A stretch of 64,000 nt of DNA, taken from positions 1-64,000 of the forward strand of contig NZ_PDZR01000006.1 in NCBI RefSeq assembly GCF_002891535.1, given 5' to 3'. How positions within the stretch are numbered: position 1 is the first letter of the stretch; each line of letters opens with the position of its first letter. The DNA is from Methylocella silvestris. GTDB taxonomy: Bacteria; Pseudomonadota; Alphaproteobacteria; Rhizobiales; Beijerinckiaceae. Below, piece after piece: positions 1-8,760 of the stretch. The notes beneath the pieces were generated by a model. It ran no database searches. It had not been told where the DNA came from and saw only the letters and a program-made list of their open reading frames with translations. Made by a program: the position numbers and the translations under genes.

Positions 1-47
1 GAGCGTCTCGTGGGCTCGGTGGGTTTTATGAGAGACATAAGAGACAG
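1..47. other. Residual Nextera adapter at contig end
   Basis: Bases 5-19 match the first 15 bases of the Illumina Nextera read-2 transposase adapter (GTCTCGTGGGCTCGG). Bases 37-47 match its last 11 (ATAAGAGACAG). The stretch between (20-36) looks like a garbled copy of the mosaic-end sequence. Genomic sequence appears to begin at 48, immediately before the stop codon of the first gene. This is library-construction sequence, recalled from established knowledge of the adapter, and should not be read as biology. Confidence 0.88.
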
Positions 48-48
48 G

Positions 49-489
49 TCAGAACATATCCAGCGCGACGCGCGCCTCGTCCGACATGCGCGCCTGATCC
101 CATGGCGGATCGAAGACGACGTCGACGACCACGCCCAGAATGCCGCCGACGGAATTGACCGCCGTCTCGACCGAGCGCGTCAATTCGCCGGCGACGGGGC
201 AACCGGGCGCCGTCAGGGTCATGTCGACCTTGACCAGACGTTCGGCCGTCACGTCGACCTTATAGATCAGACCCAGTTCATAGATGTCGCAAGGAATCTC
301 GGGGTCGAAGACGGTCTTGAAGGAGGCGACGCAATCGTCGGTGAATCTTGTGCGTTCGGCCTGCGGAATCGACGCGTCAAAGATCCACTTTGGCTCATGC
401 GGCATCACCTCCGCAGCTTCGCCCAGGTTCTCCTCGACCATCGATTGATTCCTCATACCTTCCGCATGAACCGGTTCAAGGCTGGTCAT
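49..489 (-). CDS. sufT: SUF system MIP18/DUF59-family protein SufT
   Basis: About 146 residues with a DUF59 (MIP18/PaaD-like) domain over the C-terminal hundred. This family acts in maturation of Fe-S proteins, probably in cluster insertion or transfer. The core includes DPEIPCDIYELGLIY and the conserved Cys in the LTAPGCPVAGEL segment. It is the last visible gene of the suf operon, about 140 bp after sufS. A HesB/SufA-type carrier often follows in relatives but would lie beyond the window. The start is uncertain: the ATG at 489 gives MTSLEPVH, with further in-frame ATGs about 11 and 17 codons on. The N-terminal 45 residues are poorly conserved. The stop codon directly abuts the adapter-like bases, so the C-terminus looks complete but sits at a contig edge. 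Confidence 0.85.
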   Translation of the reverse strand: MTSLEPVHAEGMRNQSMVEENLGEAAEVMPHEPKWIFDASIPQAERTRFTDDCVASFKTVFDPEIPCDIYELGLIYKVDVTAERLVKVDMTLTAPGCPVAGELTRSVETAVNSVGGILGVVVDVVFDPPWDQARMSDEARVALDMF

Positions 490-628
490 GCAAATACCCT
501 TTCCCGTTCGACCCACTCGCTATTGTCAGAAAGCGGTCCGCTTTGTCGGCGAGCGTCGCGCCGCTCACTATATGCGAATTTCCCGCCAAGATACGACCCA
601 GCCGAGACGATTAACTCCGTCTGCGGCC

Positions 629-1873
629 TCAGGCGAACATCTTCTCCGCCTTGAGCAAAGCTTCGACCAGCTTATCGACTTCCTCGAAGGTGTTATAGAG
701 CGCAAAGGACGCCCGGCAGGTCGAGGTGACGCCATAACGTCGCAGCAGCGGCTGCGCGCAATGCGTGCCGGCCCGCACCGCGACGCCGGCGTGATCGAGG
801 ATCGTCGCGACGTCATGAGCGTGAGCATTCTTCATTTCGAAGGAAATGATGGCGCCCTTGCCCTCGGCCTGACCGAAGATCCGCAGGGATTTGACCTCCG
901 CCAGACGCTCATGCGCGTACTCGCTCAAGGCCATCTCATGCGCATGGATGCGGTCGCGGCCGAGCGCGCGCATATATTCGAGCGCAGCCCCGAGCCCAAC
1001 GGCCTGGATGATCGGCGGCGTGCCCGCCTCGAAGCGGTGCGGCGGTTCATTATAGGTGACGTAATCCTGCGTCACATCCTTGATCATCTCGCCGCCGCCA
1101 AGGAAGGGCGGCATCGCTTCCAGCCATTTCGCCTTGCCATAGAGGGCGCCGATTCCGGTCGGGCCATAGAGCTTGTGGCCGGTCACGACATAGAAATCGA
1201 CGTCGAGATCACGCACGTCGACCGGGAGATGAACGGCGCCTTGCGAGCCATCGACCAGGACGGGAATGCCACGCTCATGCGCGAGCCGGATGAGGTCCTT
1301 GATCGGCGTCACCGTGCCAAGCACATTGGACATATGGGTAATGGCGACGATCTTCGTCTTCGGCCCGAGCGCCGCCTCGAAACGCTCCAGCGAGAAGGCG
1401 CCGTCCTCGTCGACGTCGACCCATTTCAGCACCGCGCCCCTGCGCTCGCGCAGAAAATGCCACGGCACGATATTGGCGTGGTGCTCCATCACCGAAAGGA
1501 CGATTTCGTCGCCCGGCTTGATATAGGCTTCGCCGAACGAGGCGGCGACGAGATTGATCGCCTCGGTCGCCGATTTGGTGAAGATGATGTCGTTGACCGA
1601 CTCGGCATTCAGAAAGGATCGCACGCTTTCGCGCGCGGCCTCGAAGGCGTCGGTCGCGGCGTTGGCGAGAAAATGCAGGCCGCGATGGACGTTGGCGTAT
1701 TCATGATAGGTCGCCTCGACCATGCGCTCGACGACCGCCTTCGGCTTTTGCGCCGAGGCGCCATTGTCGAGATAGACCAGCGGCTTGCCATAAACCTGCG
1801 TCGCGAGGATCGGAAAATCCTCGCGGATGGCGGCGACGTCGTAGGGCGCGGGGGCCGGACTATGCTTGTTCAT
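629..1873 (-). CDS. sufS: Cysteine desulfurase SufS
   Basis: A 414-residue group II cysteine desulfurase. It is a PLP enzyme that converts cysteine to alanine and passes a persulfide to the SufBCD scaffold. The PLP lysine is K234 in TGHKLYGPTG. The catalytic cysteine is C372 in RAGTHCAQPLL, with the short loop typical of SufS. The PLP contact HHANIVPW lies at 131-138. The ATG at 1873 overlaps the sufD stop as ATGA, implying translational coupling, so the longer in-frame extension upstream was rejected. Length and domain order are normal for the family. No SufE or SufU partner lies in the window; an activator would have to be encoded elsewhere. Confidence 0.95.
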   Translation of the reverse strand: MNKHSPAPAPYDVAAIREDFPILATQVYGKPLVYLDNGASAQKPKAVVERMVEATYHEYANVHRGLHFLANAATDAFEAARESVRSFLNAESVNDIIFTKSATEAINLVAASFGEAYIKPGDEIVLSVMEHHANIVPWHFLRERRGAVLKWVDVDEDGAFSLERFEAALGPKTKIVAITHMSNVLGTVTPIKDLIRLAHERGIPVLVDGSQGAVHLPVDVRDLDVDFYVVTGHKLYGPTGIGALYGKAKWLEAMPPFLGGGEMIKDVTQDYVTYNEPPHRFEAGTPPIIQAVGLGAALEYMRALGRDRIHAHEMALSEYAHERLAEVKSLRIFGQAEGKGAIISFEMKNAHAHDVATILDHAGVAVRAGTHCAQPLLRRYGVTSTCRASFALYNTFEEVDKLVEALLKAEKMFA

Positions 1874-3216
1874 GGCGCATCTCCGGCAGCCGGCGCCGCG
1901 CCTCTGGCCGACAGCCAGCACACGATCTTTTCGCGCAATTCGGCGCCCGTCGCCTCATCGAGAAGTTCGTCGACGAGATCGGCGGCGAAGGCCTCGAGCA
2001 GCAGCGCCTCGGCCTCGGCGAAGGGAAGGCCGCGCGTCTGCAGATAGAAAAGCTGGTTTTCGTCGAGGCCGCCGCAGGTCGCGCCATGGCCGCAGGCGAC
2101 GTCGTCGGCGAAGATCTCAAGCTCGGGCTTGTTGTTCATGGCGACGCCATCGGACAGGAGCAGCGCCTTGCTCATCATCCGTCCGTCGGTCTTCTGCGCC
2201 TCTTTCTCGACGGTGATCTTGCCCTGGAACACCCCGACCGCTTCCTCATCGAGGACATATTTGAAGGTCTCGCGCCCGGCGCACCCCGTCCCCGCGTGTT
2301 CGACCAGCAAGGTCGTGTCGGCATGCTCGCGGCCGCGCAGCAGGGAGACGCCGCTGAGAGTCCCCTCGGAATCGGCGCCGTCGAAGCGCATGAAGATCTG
2401 GCGGCGCACGACGCCGCCGTCGCCGATCAGCCCGAAACTCTTGAACTTCACACGCGCGCCGAGGCGAACGATCATGCTCTCGATGCGAAGGCTGGAGCGG
2501 CCCATTCCCGTCATCGAGACGATATGGTCGCAGGCCGCCTCGTCGCCGACCGATACGATCAGGCAGCGATTGGTCTGCGCCGCCTGCGCGCCGAAATCCT
2601 CCTCGATCAGCCGCATCGAGGCGCCGGCGCCGACGATCAGCGCCGAGCGCGCATAGGAGGCGCGCGGCTCGCACGCGGTCGAGGCGTAGATGATGCGGAT
2701 CGGCTCGGCGACCACGGCGCCGGGGGCGACCTCGATCACGACGCCGTCCTGCATCAAGGCGGCGTTGAGCGACACGATGGTGTCGGCGCCGCCGAATTCC
2801 TGCGCCGCCAGCAGCGCGATCAAATCGGGACGCCCGGCGGCGAGCACGGAAGCGAGCGACTGGATGACGACGCCTTCCGGCGCCGGATCCGACAATTGCG
2901 CGACGAACACGCCATCGACGACGACGAGACGACAGCCCGGCGCAGAGGCGGCGAGCTTTTCACGCAATGCCGCAAGCGAATCGGCGGAAGGCGCCTCGGC
3001 AAGCGGCGCGGCGGTGCGCATAAGCGCGCGCAGATCGGTATAATGCCAGGCCTCGATGCGCCGATGCGGCAGGCCCGCGTCATAAAATTTGCTGAACGAC
3101 GTCTCGCGCAATTTTCGCGCGTCGGGGCCGCCGGGCAAGCCCGGCAGGGCGGCGTCGAACGCTTCGGCGAGAGCAGCCTCGGCCAGCGTGCGCGGCGGCG
3201 TCATTGGAGCGCTCAT
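1870..3216 (-). CDS. sufD: Fe-S cluster assembly protein SufD
   Basis: A 448-residue SufD, the partner of SufB in the SufBC2D scaffold complex that builds Fe-S clusters in the cytosol. The beta-helix core holds FKSFGLIGDGGVVRRQIFM and the C-terminal KPELEIFADDVACGHGATCG segment typical of SufD. A helical end (LFYLQTRGLPFAEAEALL) binds SufC. The start at 3216 (MSAPMTPPRT) is 12 bp after the sufC stop, and the gene ends in a 4-base overlap with sufS. Length is normal. SufD is more divergent than SufB across alphaproteobacteria, as expected. Confidence 0.94.
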   Translation of the reverse strand: MSAPMTPPRTLAEAALAEAFDAALPGLPGGPDARKLRETSFSKFYDAGLPHRRIEAWHYTDLRALMRTAAPLAEAPSADSLAALREKLAASAPGCRLVVVDGVFVAQLSDPAPEGVVIQSLASVLAAGRPDLIALLAAQEFGGADTIVSLNAALMQDGVVIEVAPGAVVAEPIRIIYASTACEPRASYARSALIVGAGASMRLIEEDFGAQAAQTNRCLIVSVGDEAACDHIVSMTGMGRSSLRIESMIVRLGARVKFKSFGLIGDGGVVRRQIFMRFDGADSEGTLSGVSLLRGREHADTTLLVEHAGTGCAGRETFKYVLDEEAVGVFQGKITVEKEAQKTDGRMMSKALLLSDGVAMNNKPELEIFADDVACGHGATCGGLDENQLFYLQTRGLPFAEAEALLLEAFAADLVDELLDEATGAELREKIVCWLSARGAAPAAGDAP

Positions 3217-3228
3217 CTTCGTTCCCCC

Positions 3229-3978
3229 TCAGGCTGCGTCGGCGACATAATCGCGATAGCCGCTCTTTTCGAGCTCAAGCGCGAGATCGGCGCCGCCGGT
3301 CTTGGCGATCCGACCCTTGGCCATGACATGCACCGTGTCCGGCACGATATAGTCGAGCAGGCGCTGGTAATGGGTGATGATGAGGAAGCTGCGCTTTGGC
3401 GAGCGCAGGGCGTTGACGCCCGCAGCCACGACGCGCAGCGCGTCAATATCGAGCCCGGAGTCGGTCTCGTCGAGAATGGCGAGGGTCGGCTCGAGCAGCG
3501 CCATCTGCAAAATATCCATGCGCTTCTTCTCGCCGCCGGAGAAGCCGACGTTCAGCGCCCGCTTCAGCATATCCGGCTTGATTTCGAGCTTTTCGGCGCC
3601 GGCCTTGACACGCTTCATGAGTTCCGGCGTCGACAGCTCCTCCTCGCCGCGCTGCTTGCGCTGTGCGTTCAGCGCCGCCTTGAGGAAGGTCATGGTGGCG
3701 ACGCCCGGAATTTCGAGCGGATACTGGAAGGCGAGAAAGACGCCCCTGGCCGCGCGGACATCGGGCTCAAGGCCGAGCAGATCGACCCCGTCGAGCAGGA
3801 TCTCGCCCGCCTCCACGGTATAGTCCTTGCGCCCGGCGATGACGTAGGACAGCGTCGATTTGCCGGTGCCGTTCGGGCCCATGATGGCCGCGACTTCGCC
3901 GTCCCGCACGGTCAGGTTGAGATCGTCGAGAATGGGGCGGCCGTCGATCGAGACGGTGAGATTCTTGATTTCCAGCAT
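3229..3978 (-). CDS. sufC: Fe-S cluster assembly ATPase SufC
   Basis: A 249-residue ABC-type ATPase without membrane partners. It drives conformational change of the SufB-SufD scaffold during cluster assembly. Walker A is GPNGTGKST at 34-42. The signature [12 protein letters not shown] follows near residue 150, then Walker B with [14 protein letters not shown], and an H-loop histidine in [14 protein letters not shown]. Length is standard for SufC. It lies 113 bp after sufB and 12 bp before sufD, inside the operon. No odd features were seen. Confidence 0.96.
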   Translation of the reverse strand: MLEIKNLTVSIDGRPILDDLNLTVRDGEVAAIMGPNGTGKSTLSYVIAGRKDYTVEAGEILLDGVDLLGLEPDVRAARGVFLAFQYPLEIPGVATMTFLKAALNAQRKQRGEEELSTPELMKRVKAGAEKLEIKPDMLKRALNVGFSGGEKKRMDILQMALLEPTLAILDETDSGLDIDALRVVAAGVNALRSPKRSFLIITHYQRLLDYIVPDTVHVMAKGRIAKTGGADLALELEKSGYRDYVADAA

Positions 3979-4091
3979 GATCTTGTCCTTCGCGTTGCGG
4001 CGGGCGCGGGCCGCTTCGCCCTGCGCTTTCCGGCCGATGTATTGGCCAACGAGGCGGATTTCGCCTCAGACGACGGTTGGTCGATCGGTCG

Positions 4092-5564
4092 CTAGCCGAC
4101 GCTGCCTTCAAGCGAGATCGCGATCAGCTTTTGCGCCTCGACCGCAAATTCCATCGGGAGCTGCTGCAGCACGTCGCGCACGAAGCCGTTGACGATCAGC
4201 GCCGTCGCCTCTTCCGCCGAAAGCCCGCGCTGCATGCAATAGAACAGCTGATCGTCGGAGATTTTCGACGTCGTCGCCTCATGTTCGAATTGCGTGCTGG
4301 TATTGCGTGATTCGATATAGGGCACCGTATGCGCGCCGCAGGAATTGCCGATCAGCAGCGAGTCGCAATTGGTGAAATTGCGCGCTCCCGTCGCCTTGCG
4401 GTGCGAGGAGACCTGGCCGCGATAGGTATTCTGCGACTTGCCCGCCGAAATTCCCTTCGAGATGATCCGGCTCGTCGTGTTCTTGCCGAGATGGATCATC
4501 TTGGTGCCGGAGTCGACCTGCTGGCGCCCGTTCGAGATCGCGATGGAATAGAACTCGCCGCGCGATTCATCGCCGCGCAGGATGCAGGACGGATATTTCC
4601 AGGTGATCGCCGATCCGGTCTCGACCTGCGTCCAGGAGATCTTCGACCGCGCGCCGCGGCAATCGCCGCGCTTGGTGACGAAATTGAAGATGCCGCCCTT
4701 GCCTTCCGAGTCGCCCGGATACCAGTTCTGCACCGTCGAATATTTGATCTCGGCGTCCTCATGGGTGACGAGCTCGACGACGGCGGCGTGAAGCTGGTTT
4801 TCATCCCGCTTGGGCGCGGTGCAGCCTTCGAGATAGGAGACGTAGGAGCCCTTGTCGGCAATGATCAGCGTGCGTTCGAACTGGCCGGTGTTCTGCTCGT
4901 TGATGCGGAAATAGGTCGAGAGCTCCATCGGGCAGCGCACCCCCGGCGGGATGTAGACGAAAGAGCCATCGGAAAACACGGCGCTGTTCAGCGTCGCGAA
5001 ATAATTGTCGGTGGTCGGCACGACTGAGCCGAGATATTTCTGAACCAGTTCGGGATGCGTGTGGACGGCCTCGGAGATCGGGCAGAAAATCACCCCGGCC
5101 TTTGCGAGCTCATCCTTGAAGGTGGTGACGACCGAGACGGAATCGAACACGGCGTCGACGGCGACGCGGCGCTCGGGCGCAACGCCGGCCAAAATCTCCT
5201 GTTCACCGAGCGGAATGCCAAGCTTGGCGTAGACTTTCAGGAGTTCCGGATCGACTTCGTCGAGCGATTTCGGGCCGGCGGCCGTCTTCGGCGCCGAATA
5301 ATAGTAGAGGTCCTGATAATCGATTTTAGGAAAATCGACGCGGGCCCAGGTCGGCTCGGCCATGGTCAGCCAGCGGCGGAAGGCGCCAAGACGCCATTGC
5401 GTCAGCCAGTCGGGTTCATTCTTCTTGGCCGAGATGAATCTGACAATGTCCTCATTCAGACCTTTTGGAGCCTTTTCAGACTCGATGTCAGAAAAGAAAC
5501 CGTACTTGTACTCGCTGACGTCGATCGACTTGACGCGATCGACGGTCTCCTGGACCGCTGCCAT
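4092..5564 (-). CDS. sufB: Fe-S cluster assembly scaffold SufB
   Basis: A 490-residue SufB, the main scaffold on which the nascent Fe-S cluster forms with SufC and SufD. Highly conserved blocks are visible: [60 protein letters not shown] and [20 protein letters not shown]. The last two regions carry the core-domain cysteines and acidic residues used in cluster assembly. The start at 5564 ([10 protein letters not shown]) has an AGG-rich leader (gaggagaaagat). It sits 100 bp downstream of the first cysteine desulfurase gene. Normal length and composition. Confidence 0.97.
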   Translation of the reverse strand: MAAVQETVDRVKSIDVSEYKYGFFSDIESEKAPKGLNEDIVRFISAKKNEPDWLTQWRLGAFRRWLTMAEPTWARVDFPKIDYQDLYYYSAPKTAAGPKSLDEVDPELLKVYAKLGIPLGEQEILAGVAPERRVAVDAVFDSVSVVTTFKDELAKAGVIFCPISEAVHTHPELVQKYLGSVVPTTDNYFATLNSAVFSDGSFVYIPPGVRCPMELSTYFRINEQNTGQFERTLIIADKGSYVSYLEGCTAPKRDENQLHAAVVELVTHEDAEIKYSTVQNWYPGDSEGKGGIFNFVTKRGDCRGARSKISWTQVETGSAITWKYPSCILRGDESRGEFYSIAISNGRQQVDSGTKMIHLGKNTTSRIISKGISAGKSQNTYRGQVSSHRKATGARNFTNCDSLLIGNSCGAHTVPYIESRNTSTQFEHEATTSKISDDQLFYCMQRGLSAEEATALIVNGFVRDVLQQLPMEFAVEAQKLIAISLEGSVG

Positions 5565-5664
5565 ATCTTTCTCCTCACCCTGCCGGTTTCAAGGACCGCC
5601 GGTTCAGACTTCGACCATAGACCGGGCGAGCTCCGCCGTCTTCAGCGGGTCGCGCCTTTAGCAT

Positions 5665-6843
5665 TTACGCCATTTGACCAGACGCCCGCAGCGCCCTCGC
5701 CTTGACGGCGCGGACCCCCGTTTCGAGCGCCCTGACGAATGTCGCGCAATCGGCCTTCGTCGAATCCCAGCCCAGACTGACCCGGATAGCGCCGCGCGCC
5801 AAGTCCGGCGCGACGCGCATCGCCGTCAGAACATGGGACCGCTTCACCTTTCCGGATGAACACGCGGACCCTGAGGATACGGCGACGCCCTCGATATCAA
5901 GCCTCATGAGCAAGAGCTGTGCCTCGATGCCGGGGATCGCGAAACAGCTTGTGTTATGCAAACGCTCCTCGCCCTGGCCGAAGATGACGACCTCCGGCGC
6001 GAACCGGGCGATTTCAGCCTCGATCTCGTCGCGCCAGGACGACAATTGGCCTGAACTTTCGAGCCCTTCGCGCGCCGGCGCGAGCGCCGCCGCCAACCCT
6101 GCGATCGCCGCGACGTTTTCGGTGCCGGCGCGAAAGCCGCGCTCCTGGCCGCCGCCGCGAACCATCGTCTCTCCTATATGGGACGTCTCGTCCCTGAAGC
6201 AAAGCGCCGCCGCGCCCTGGGGGCCGCCGAACTTATGCGCCGATACGACAATGGCGTCCGCGCCGAGGCCGGCAAGGTCGCAATCGATCTTGCCGGCGGC
6301 CTGGACGGCGTCGCAGATGAGCGCGCCTCCCGCGGCATGCGCGAGCGCGGCGGCTGCGGCGACCGGCTGAATGACGCCGGTCTCATTGTTCGCCGCCTGC
6401 AGCGCCAGCAAGATCCGCCGGCCCTGATTCTGCCGCAAGGTCCGGCCCAGCTCTTCAAGATCGATCACGCCGCCCGGCGTTAATGTCGCTATTGCGACAG
6501 TCTCCGGCGCAAAACGATGTCCGGAAAGGACCGCGGCGTGTTCGCCGGCGCCGACCAGCAACATGTCGAAAGGTCCGAGGGCGCCCAGTCGAAGCGTCGG
6601 CGTCAGCGCCAGATTGAGCGCCTCGGTGCCGCCGGAGGCGAATACGATTGCTTTTGACGGCGCATTGAGGAAGGCGCCAAGCGCGATCCGGGCGTTTTCG
6701 ATCAGCGCGCGCGCGGCGCGGCCCTCGGCATGAACGGAAGAAGCGTTGCCCGGCTGGTCGAGCACGCCGAGCATCGCCTCGCGCGCAGCCGGGCGCAACG
6801 ACGTCGTCGCATTGTGATCGAGATAAGCGCGGATCGGCGGCAC
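5665..6843 (-). CDS. Cysteine desulfurase, IscS/NifS-like
   Basis: A 392-residue class V aminotransferase of the IscS/NifS type, leading the suf operon. It releases sulfur from cysteine as an enzyme-bound persulfide. The PLP lysine is K204 in SAHKFGGPQGA. The active cysteine is C328 in the flexible loop SSGSACSSGKV. The N-terminal YLDHNATT and the GGTEALNLAL PLP-phosphate site are present. The GTG start at 6843 is the natural choice; the frame has no better ATG nearby. A desulfurase of this kind upstream of sufB is common in Rhizobiales, so it is probably a second sulfur source for the same scaffold, not a duplicate of sufS. No Rrf2-family regulator gene precedes it here, although one often does. 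Confidence 0.93.
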   Translation of the reverse strand: MPPIRAYLDHNATTSLRPAAREAMLGVLDQPGNASSVHAEGRAARALIENARIALGAFLNAPSKAIVFASGGTEALNLALTPTLRLGALGPFDMLLVGAGEHAAVLSGHRFAPETVAIATLTPGGVIDLEELGRTLRQNQGRRILLALQAANNETGVIQPVAAAAALAHAAGGALICDAVQAAGKIDCDLAGLGADAIVVSAHKFGGPQGAAALCFRDETSHIGETMVRGGGQERGFRAGTENVAAIAGLAAALAPAREGLESSGQLSSWRDEIEAEIARFAPEVVIFGQGEERLHNTSCFAIPGIEAQLLLMRLDIEGVAVSSGSACSSGKVKRSHVLTAMRVAPDLARGAIRVSLGWDSTKADCATFVRALETGVRAVKARALRASGQMA

Positions 6844-7279
6844 AGTCCATCATCCCCGGCATGAACCGCCCGTCGAGGGCGGGAAACCCTTCAAAGTGCT
6901 TGCAATCCGTCCCGCCGGACGTGCTAGAAAGGCCGGCGACGGTTGAAATCATGCCCGAGCGGGCGCAGACGCCGCGCGAATTGAGACAGGACGTGCGCGC
7001 GAAACAGGACGCCCCTCATCAACCGCGCTCGGGCGCCGATCCGGTCGCGGGGCAATCGGGTTCTTGGCCCGGCGAGCCCGATCAGCCGAATACAGCTCGC
7101 CGAAGGCGAGGCGCGGCCAGCCGCCCTGTTCCAGGCGCGCTGCATTTACCGCCGTTACGCGGCGAACTTTGAGCACAATTCACTAGAAGGCGCGCGACCA
7201 GGAAGTCAAGACGAAGCGCGGCCGCCAAGGCAAGCCGAACGCAAGGCCGCGACCCCCGCAGAGCTGTTATGGAGATAAA
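6844..7279. other. Divergent intergenic region, suf operon promoter area
   Basis: These 436 bp separate the minus-strand suf operon from the plus-strand hydrolase and must hold promoters for both. I see no convincing protein gene, RNA gene or strong hairpin. Short open frames here have no start with a ribosome site and no recognisable content. I could not identify an IscR or RirA-type operator with confidence. Confidence 0.4.
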
Positions 7280-7978
7280 ATGCCAGAAGTCATGTTCAAC
7301 GGTCCAGCCGGCCGCATCGAGGGGCGGTTCCATCCCTCGACCGTCCGCGGCGCGCCGATCGCCATCATTCTGCATCCGCACCCGCAATTCGGCGGGACGA
7401 TGAACAATCAGATTGTGTATAATCTTTATTACGCTTTCGCCGAGCGGGGCTTCGCCGTGCTGCGGTTCAATTTTCGCGGCGTCGGCCGCAGCCAGGGCGG
7501 CTTCGATCATGGCCAGGGCGAATTGTCCGACGCCGCCGCGGCGCTCGACTGGGCGCAATCGGTCAATCCCGAAGCCCGCGCCTGCTGGATCGCCGGCATT
7601 TCCTTCGGCTCATGGATCGGCATGCAGCTTCTGATGCGGCGGCCCGAGATCGAAGGCTTCATCTCGATCGCTCCGCCGGCCAATCGCTTCGATTTCTCTT
7701 TTCTCGCTCCCTGCCCTTCATCGGGCCTGTTCGTGCATGGCGATCAGGATCGCGTCGCCCCGCTGAAGGAGGTGACTGCGCTGATCGAGAAGCTGAAGAC
7801 GCAGAAGGGCATCCTGATCGAGCACGCGGTGATTCCGGGCGCCAATCATTTCTTCGAAAATCGCGTCGAGCCGCTGATCGAAGAGGTCGGCATCTATCTC
7901 GACCGGCGTCTTGGCAATCCGCCGCGCCTGCCGACGCCGACGCGCAGCGAAGTCGCCGAGAAACGCGTCCAGGACTGA
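7280..7978 (+). CDS. Alpha/beta hydrolase (COG2945-like)
   Basis: A 232-residue alpha/beta hydrolase. The nucleophile elbow is GISFG at 106-110 (Ser108). An acidic residue in VHGDQDRVAPL and a histidine in PGANHFFENR complete a plausible catalytic triad. The N-terminal LHPHPQFGGTMNNQIV is characteristic of the COG2945 subfamily of small serine hydrolases, whose substrate is unknown. It is cytosolic, since no signal peptide is seen. The ATG is preceded by ggagataaa, a good ribosome site. It lies divergent to suf and ends at a strong palindromic hairpin. The exact substrate cannot be inferred. Confidence 0.85.
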   Translation: MPEVMFNGPAGRIEGRFHPSTVRGAPIAIILHPHPQFGGTMNNQIVYNLYYAFAERGFAVLRFNFRGVGRSQGGFDHGQGELSDAAAALDWAQSVNPEARACWIAGISFGSWIGMQLLMRRPEIEGFISIAPPANRFDFSFLAPCPSSGLFVHGDQDRVAPLKEVTALIEKLKTQKGILIEHAVIPGANHFFENRVEPLIEEVGIYLDRRLGNPPRLPTPTRSEVAEKRVQD

Positions 7979-8033
7979 GCCGACCGCCATCCCGTACGGC
8001 GTCTTGCCGGTTAGCGTCACGCTTATGTTTCTC

Positions 8034-8055
8034 CCGCGACCGGCTCCGGTCGCGG
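8034..8055. terminator. Palindromic hairpin between convergent genes
   Basis: A perfect 10-bp inverted repeat (ccgcgaccgg / ccggtcgcgg) separated by two bases. It sits between the plus-strand hydrolase (stop 7978) and the minus-strand decarboxylase-family gene (stop 8096). It has no T-run on either side, so it is a candidate bidirectional stop or RNA-stabilising hairpin and not a classic rho-independent terminator. Confidence 0.5.
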
Positions 8056-8073
8056 ACTTGCCGCACAGGCTGG

Positions 8074-8097
8074 TTCAATCTGATCGGAAAGCGCTCT
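8074..8097 (-). repeat. Partial copy of dispersed palindromic element
   Basis: On the minus strand this reads agagcgctttccgatc followed by agattgaa. It shares the conserved agcgctttccgatc head with the elements at 29682 and 55128. The second palindromic arm is missing here, so it is a truncated copy. It overlaps the stop codon of the following gene. Confidence 0.6.
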
Positions 8098-8665
8098 AGG
8101 CTTTTGGCTCGGGGACTGGCACGTCAAAGGTGTTGAGCGTCACCGACACGAGGCAATAAAGCCCGACGAGATAGGAAAGTTCGGCCGCGCCATGCTGGCC
8201 GAACGCCTCGACCGCCACGTTGTATACGATCTCCGGCAAGACGCCGCCGCCGACGAGGCAGCTTGCGACATCATAGGCGATCGCCTCAGGCCGCGTGAGG
8301 TCGCCCGGCCGCTGACCGGCGACGATGGTGGCGATCTTTTCGTCCGAGAGACCGCGCAATTCGCCGACCAGCACATGGGCGTAGAGCTCATAGGCCGAGT
8401 GGAAATGCGCGCCGGTCACAAGGATCGCGACCTCGCGCACATTTTTCGGGAGCGTCGGATTGCTCGCGAGCGCCTTGACGAGATCCCAGCTTGCCTTGCC
8501 GAACGCCGGCTCGTGCAGCCAGGGATTCCACGGCCCGACAAGCGCGCCGTCCTCGCGCACGGCGATGAACCCCTTGAAATTGGCGGCGATTCCTTCGCTC
8601 ATGTCGTTGTAGAGCGCGCGTTGTTCAGGCGTGAGGTCTGACGGGGCGATTAACGGAAGACGCAT
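8096..8665 (-). CDS. Carboxymuconolactone decarboxylase/AhpD-family protein
   Basis: A 189-residue all-helical protein of the carboxymuconolactone decarboxylase/AhpD superfamily. The core segment LPKNVREVAILVTGAHFHSAYELYAHV corresponds to the CMD helix pair. The cysteines of the redox CxxC form (AhpD) are absent and are replaced by AHFHSAYEL, so peroxidase-reductase activity is unlikely. The histidines in the AHFHSAYELYAH stretch may serve a lyase-type function. It stands alone on the minus strand, convergent with the hydrolase. Its substrate is unknown; relatives are often annotated as 4-carboxymuconolactone decarboxylase-like without evidence. Confidence 0.8.
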   Translation of the reverse strand: MRLPLIAPSDLTPEQRALYNDMSEGIAANFKGFIAVREDGALVGPWNPWLHEPAFGKASWDLVKALASNPTLPKNVREVAILVTGAHFHSAYELYAHVLVGELRGLSDEKIATIVAGQRPGDLTRPEAIAYDVASCLVGGGVLPEIVYNVAVEAFGQHGAAELSYLVGLYCLVSVTLNTFDVPVPEPKA

Positions 8666-8760
8666 GGCAACTCCTGACGGCGCTCCCCGCCGAATCGGGA
8701 AGCCAGCATAGTCTTTCCCAAAATCTTATCGATTCAATGGCGCCAGAGAGTCGCAGCCGC

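Noticed and set aside
10-654. A 214-codon frame spanning the adapter and the sufT region
   Set aside because: It begins in adapter sequence and runs antisense to sufT; it is an artefact.
488-2047. A 519-codon frame antisense to sufS
   Set aside because: Same cause: the true gene on the other strand explains the open frame.
2086-4095. A 669-codon frame antisense to sufD and sufC
   Set aside because: It is a high-GC shadow opposite two clearly conserved genes and has no recognisable domain.
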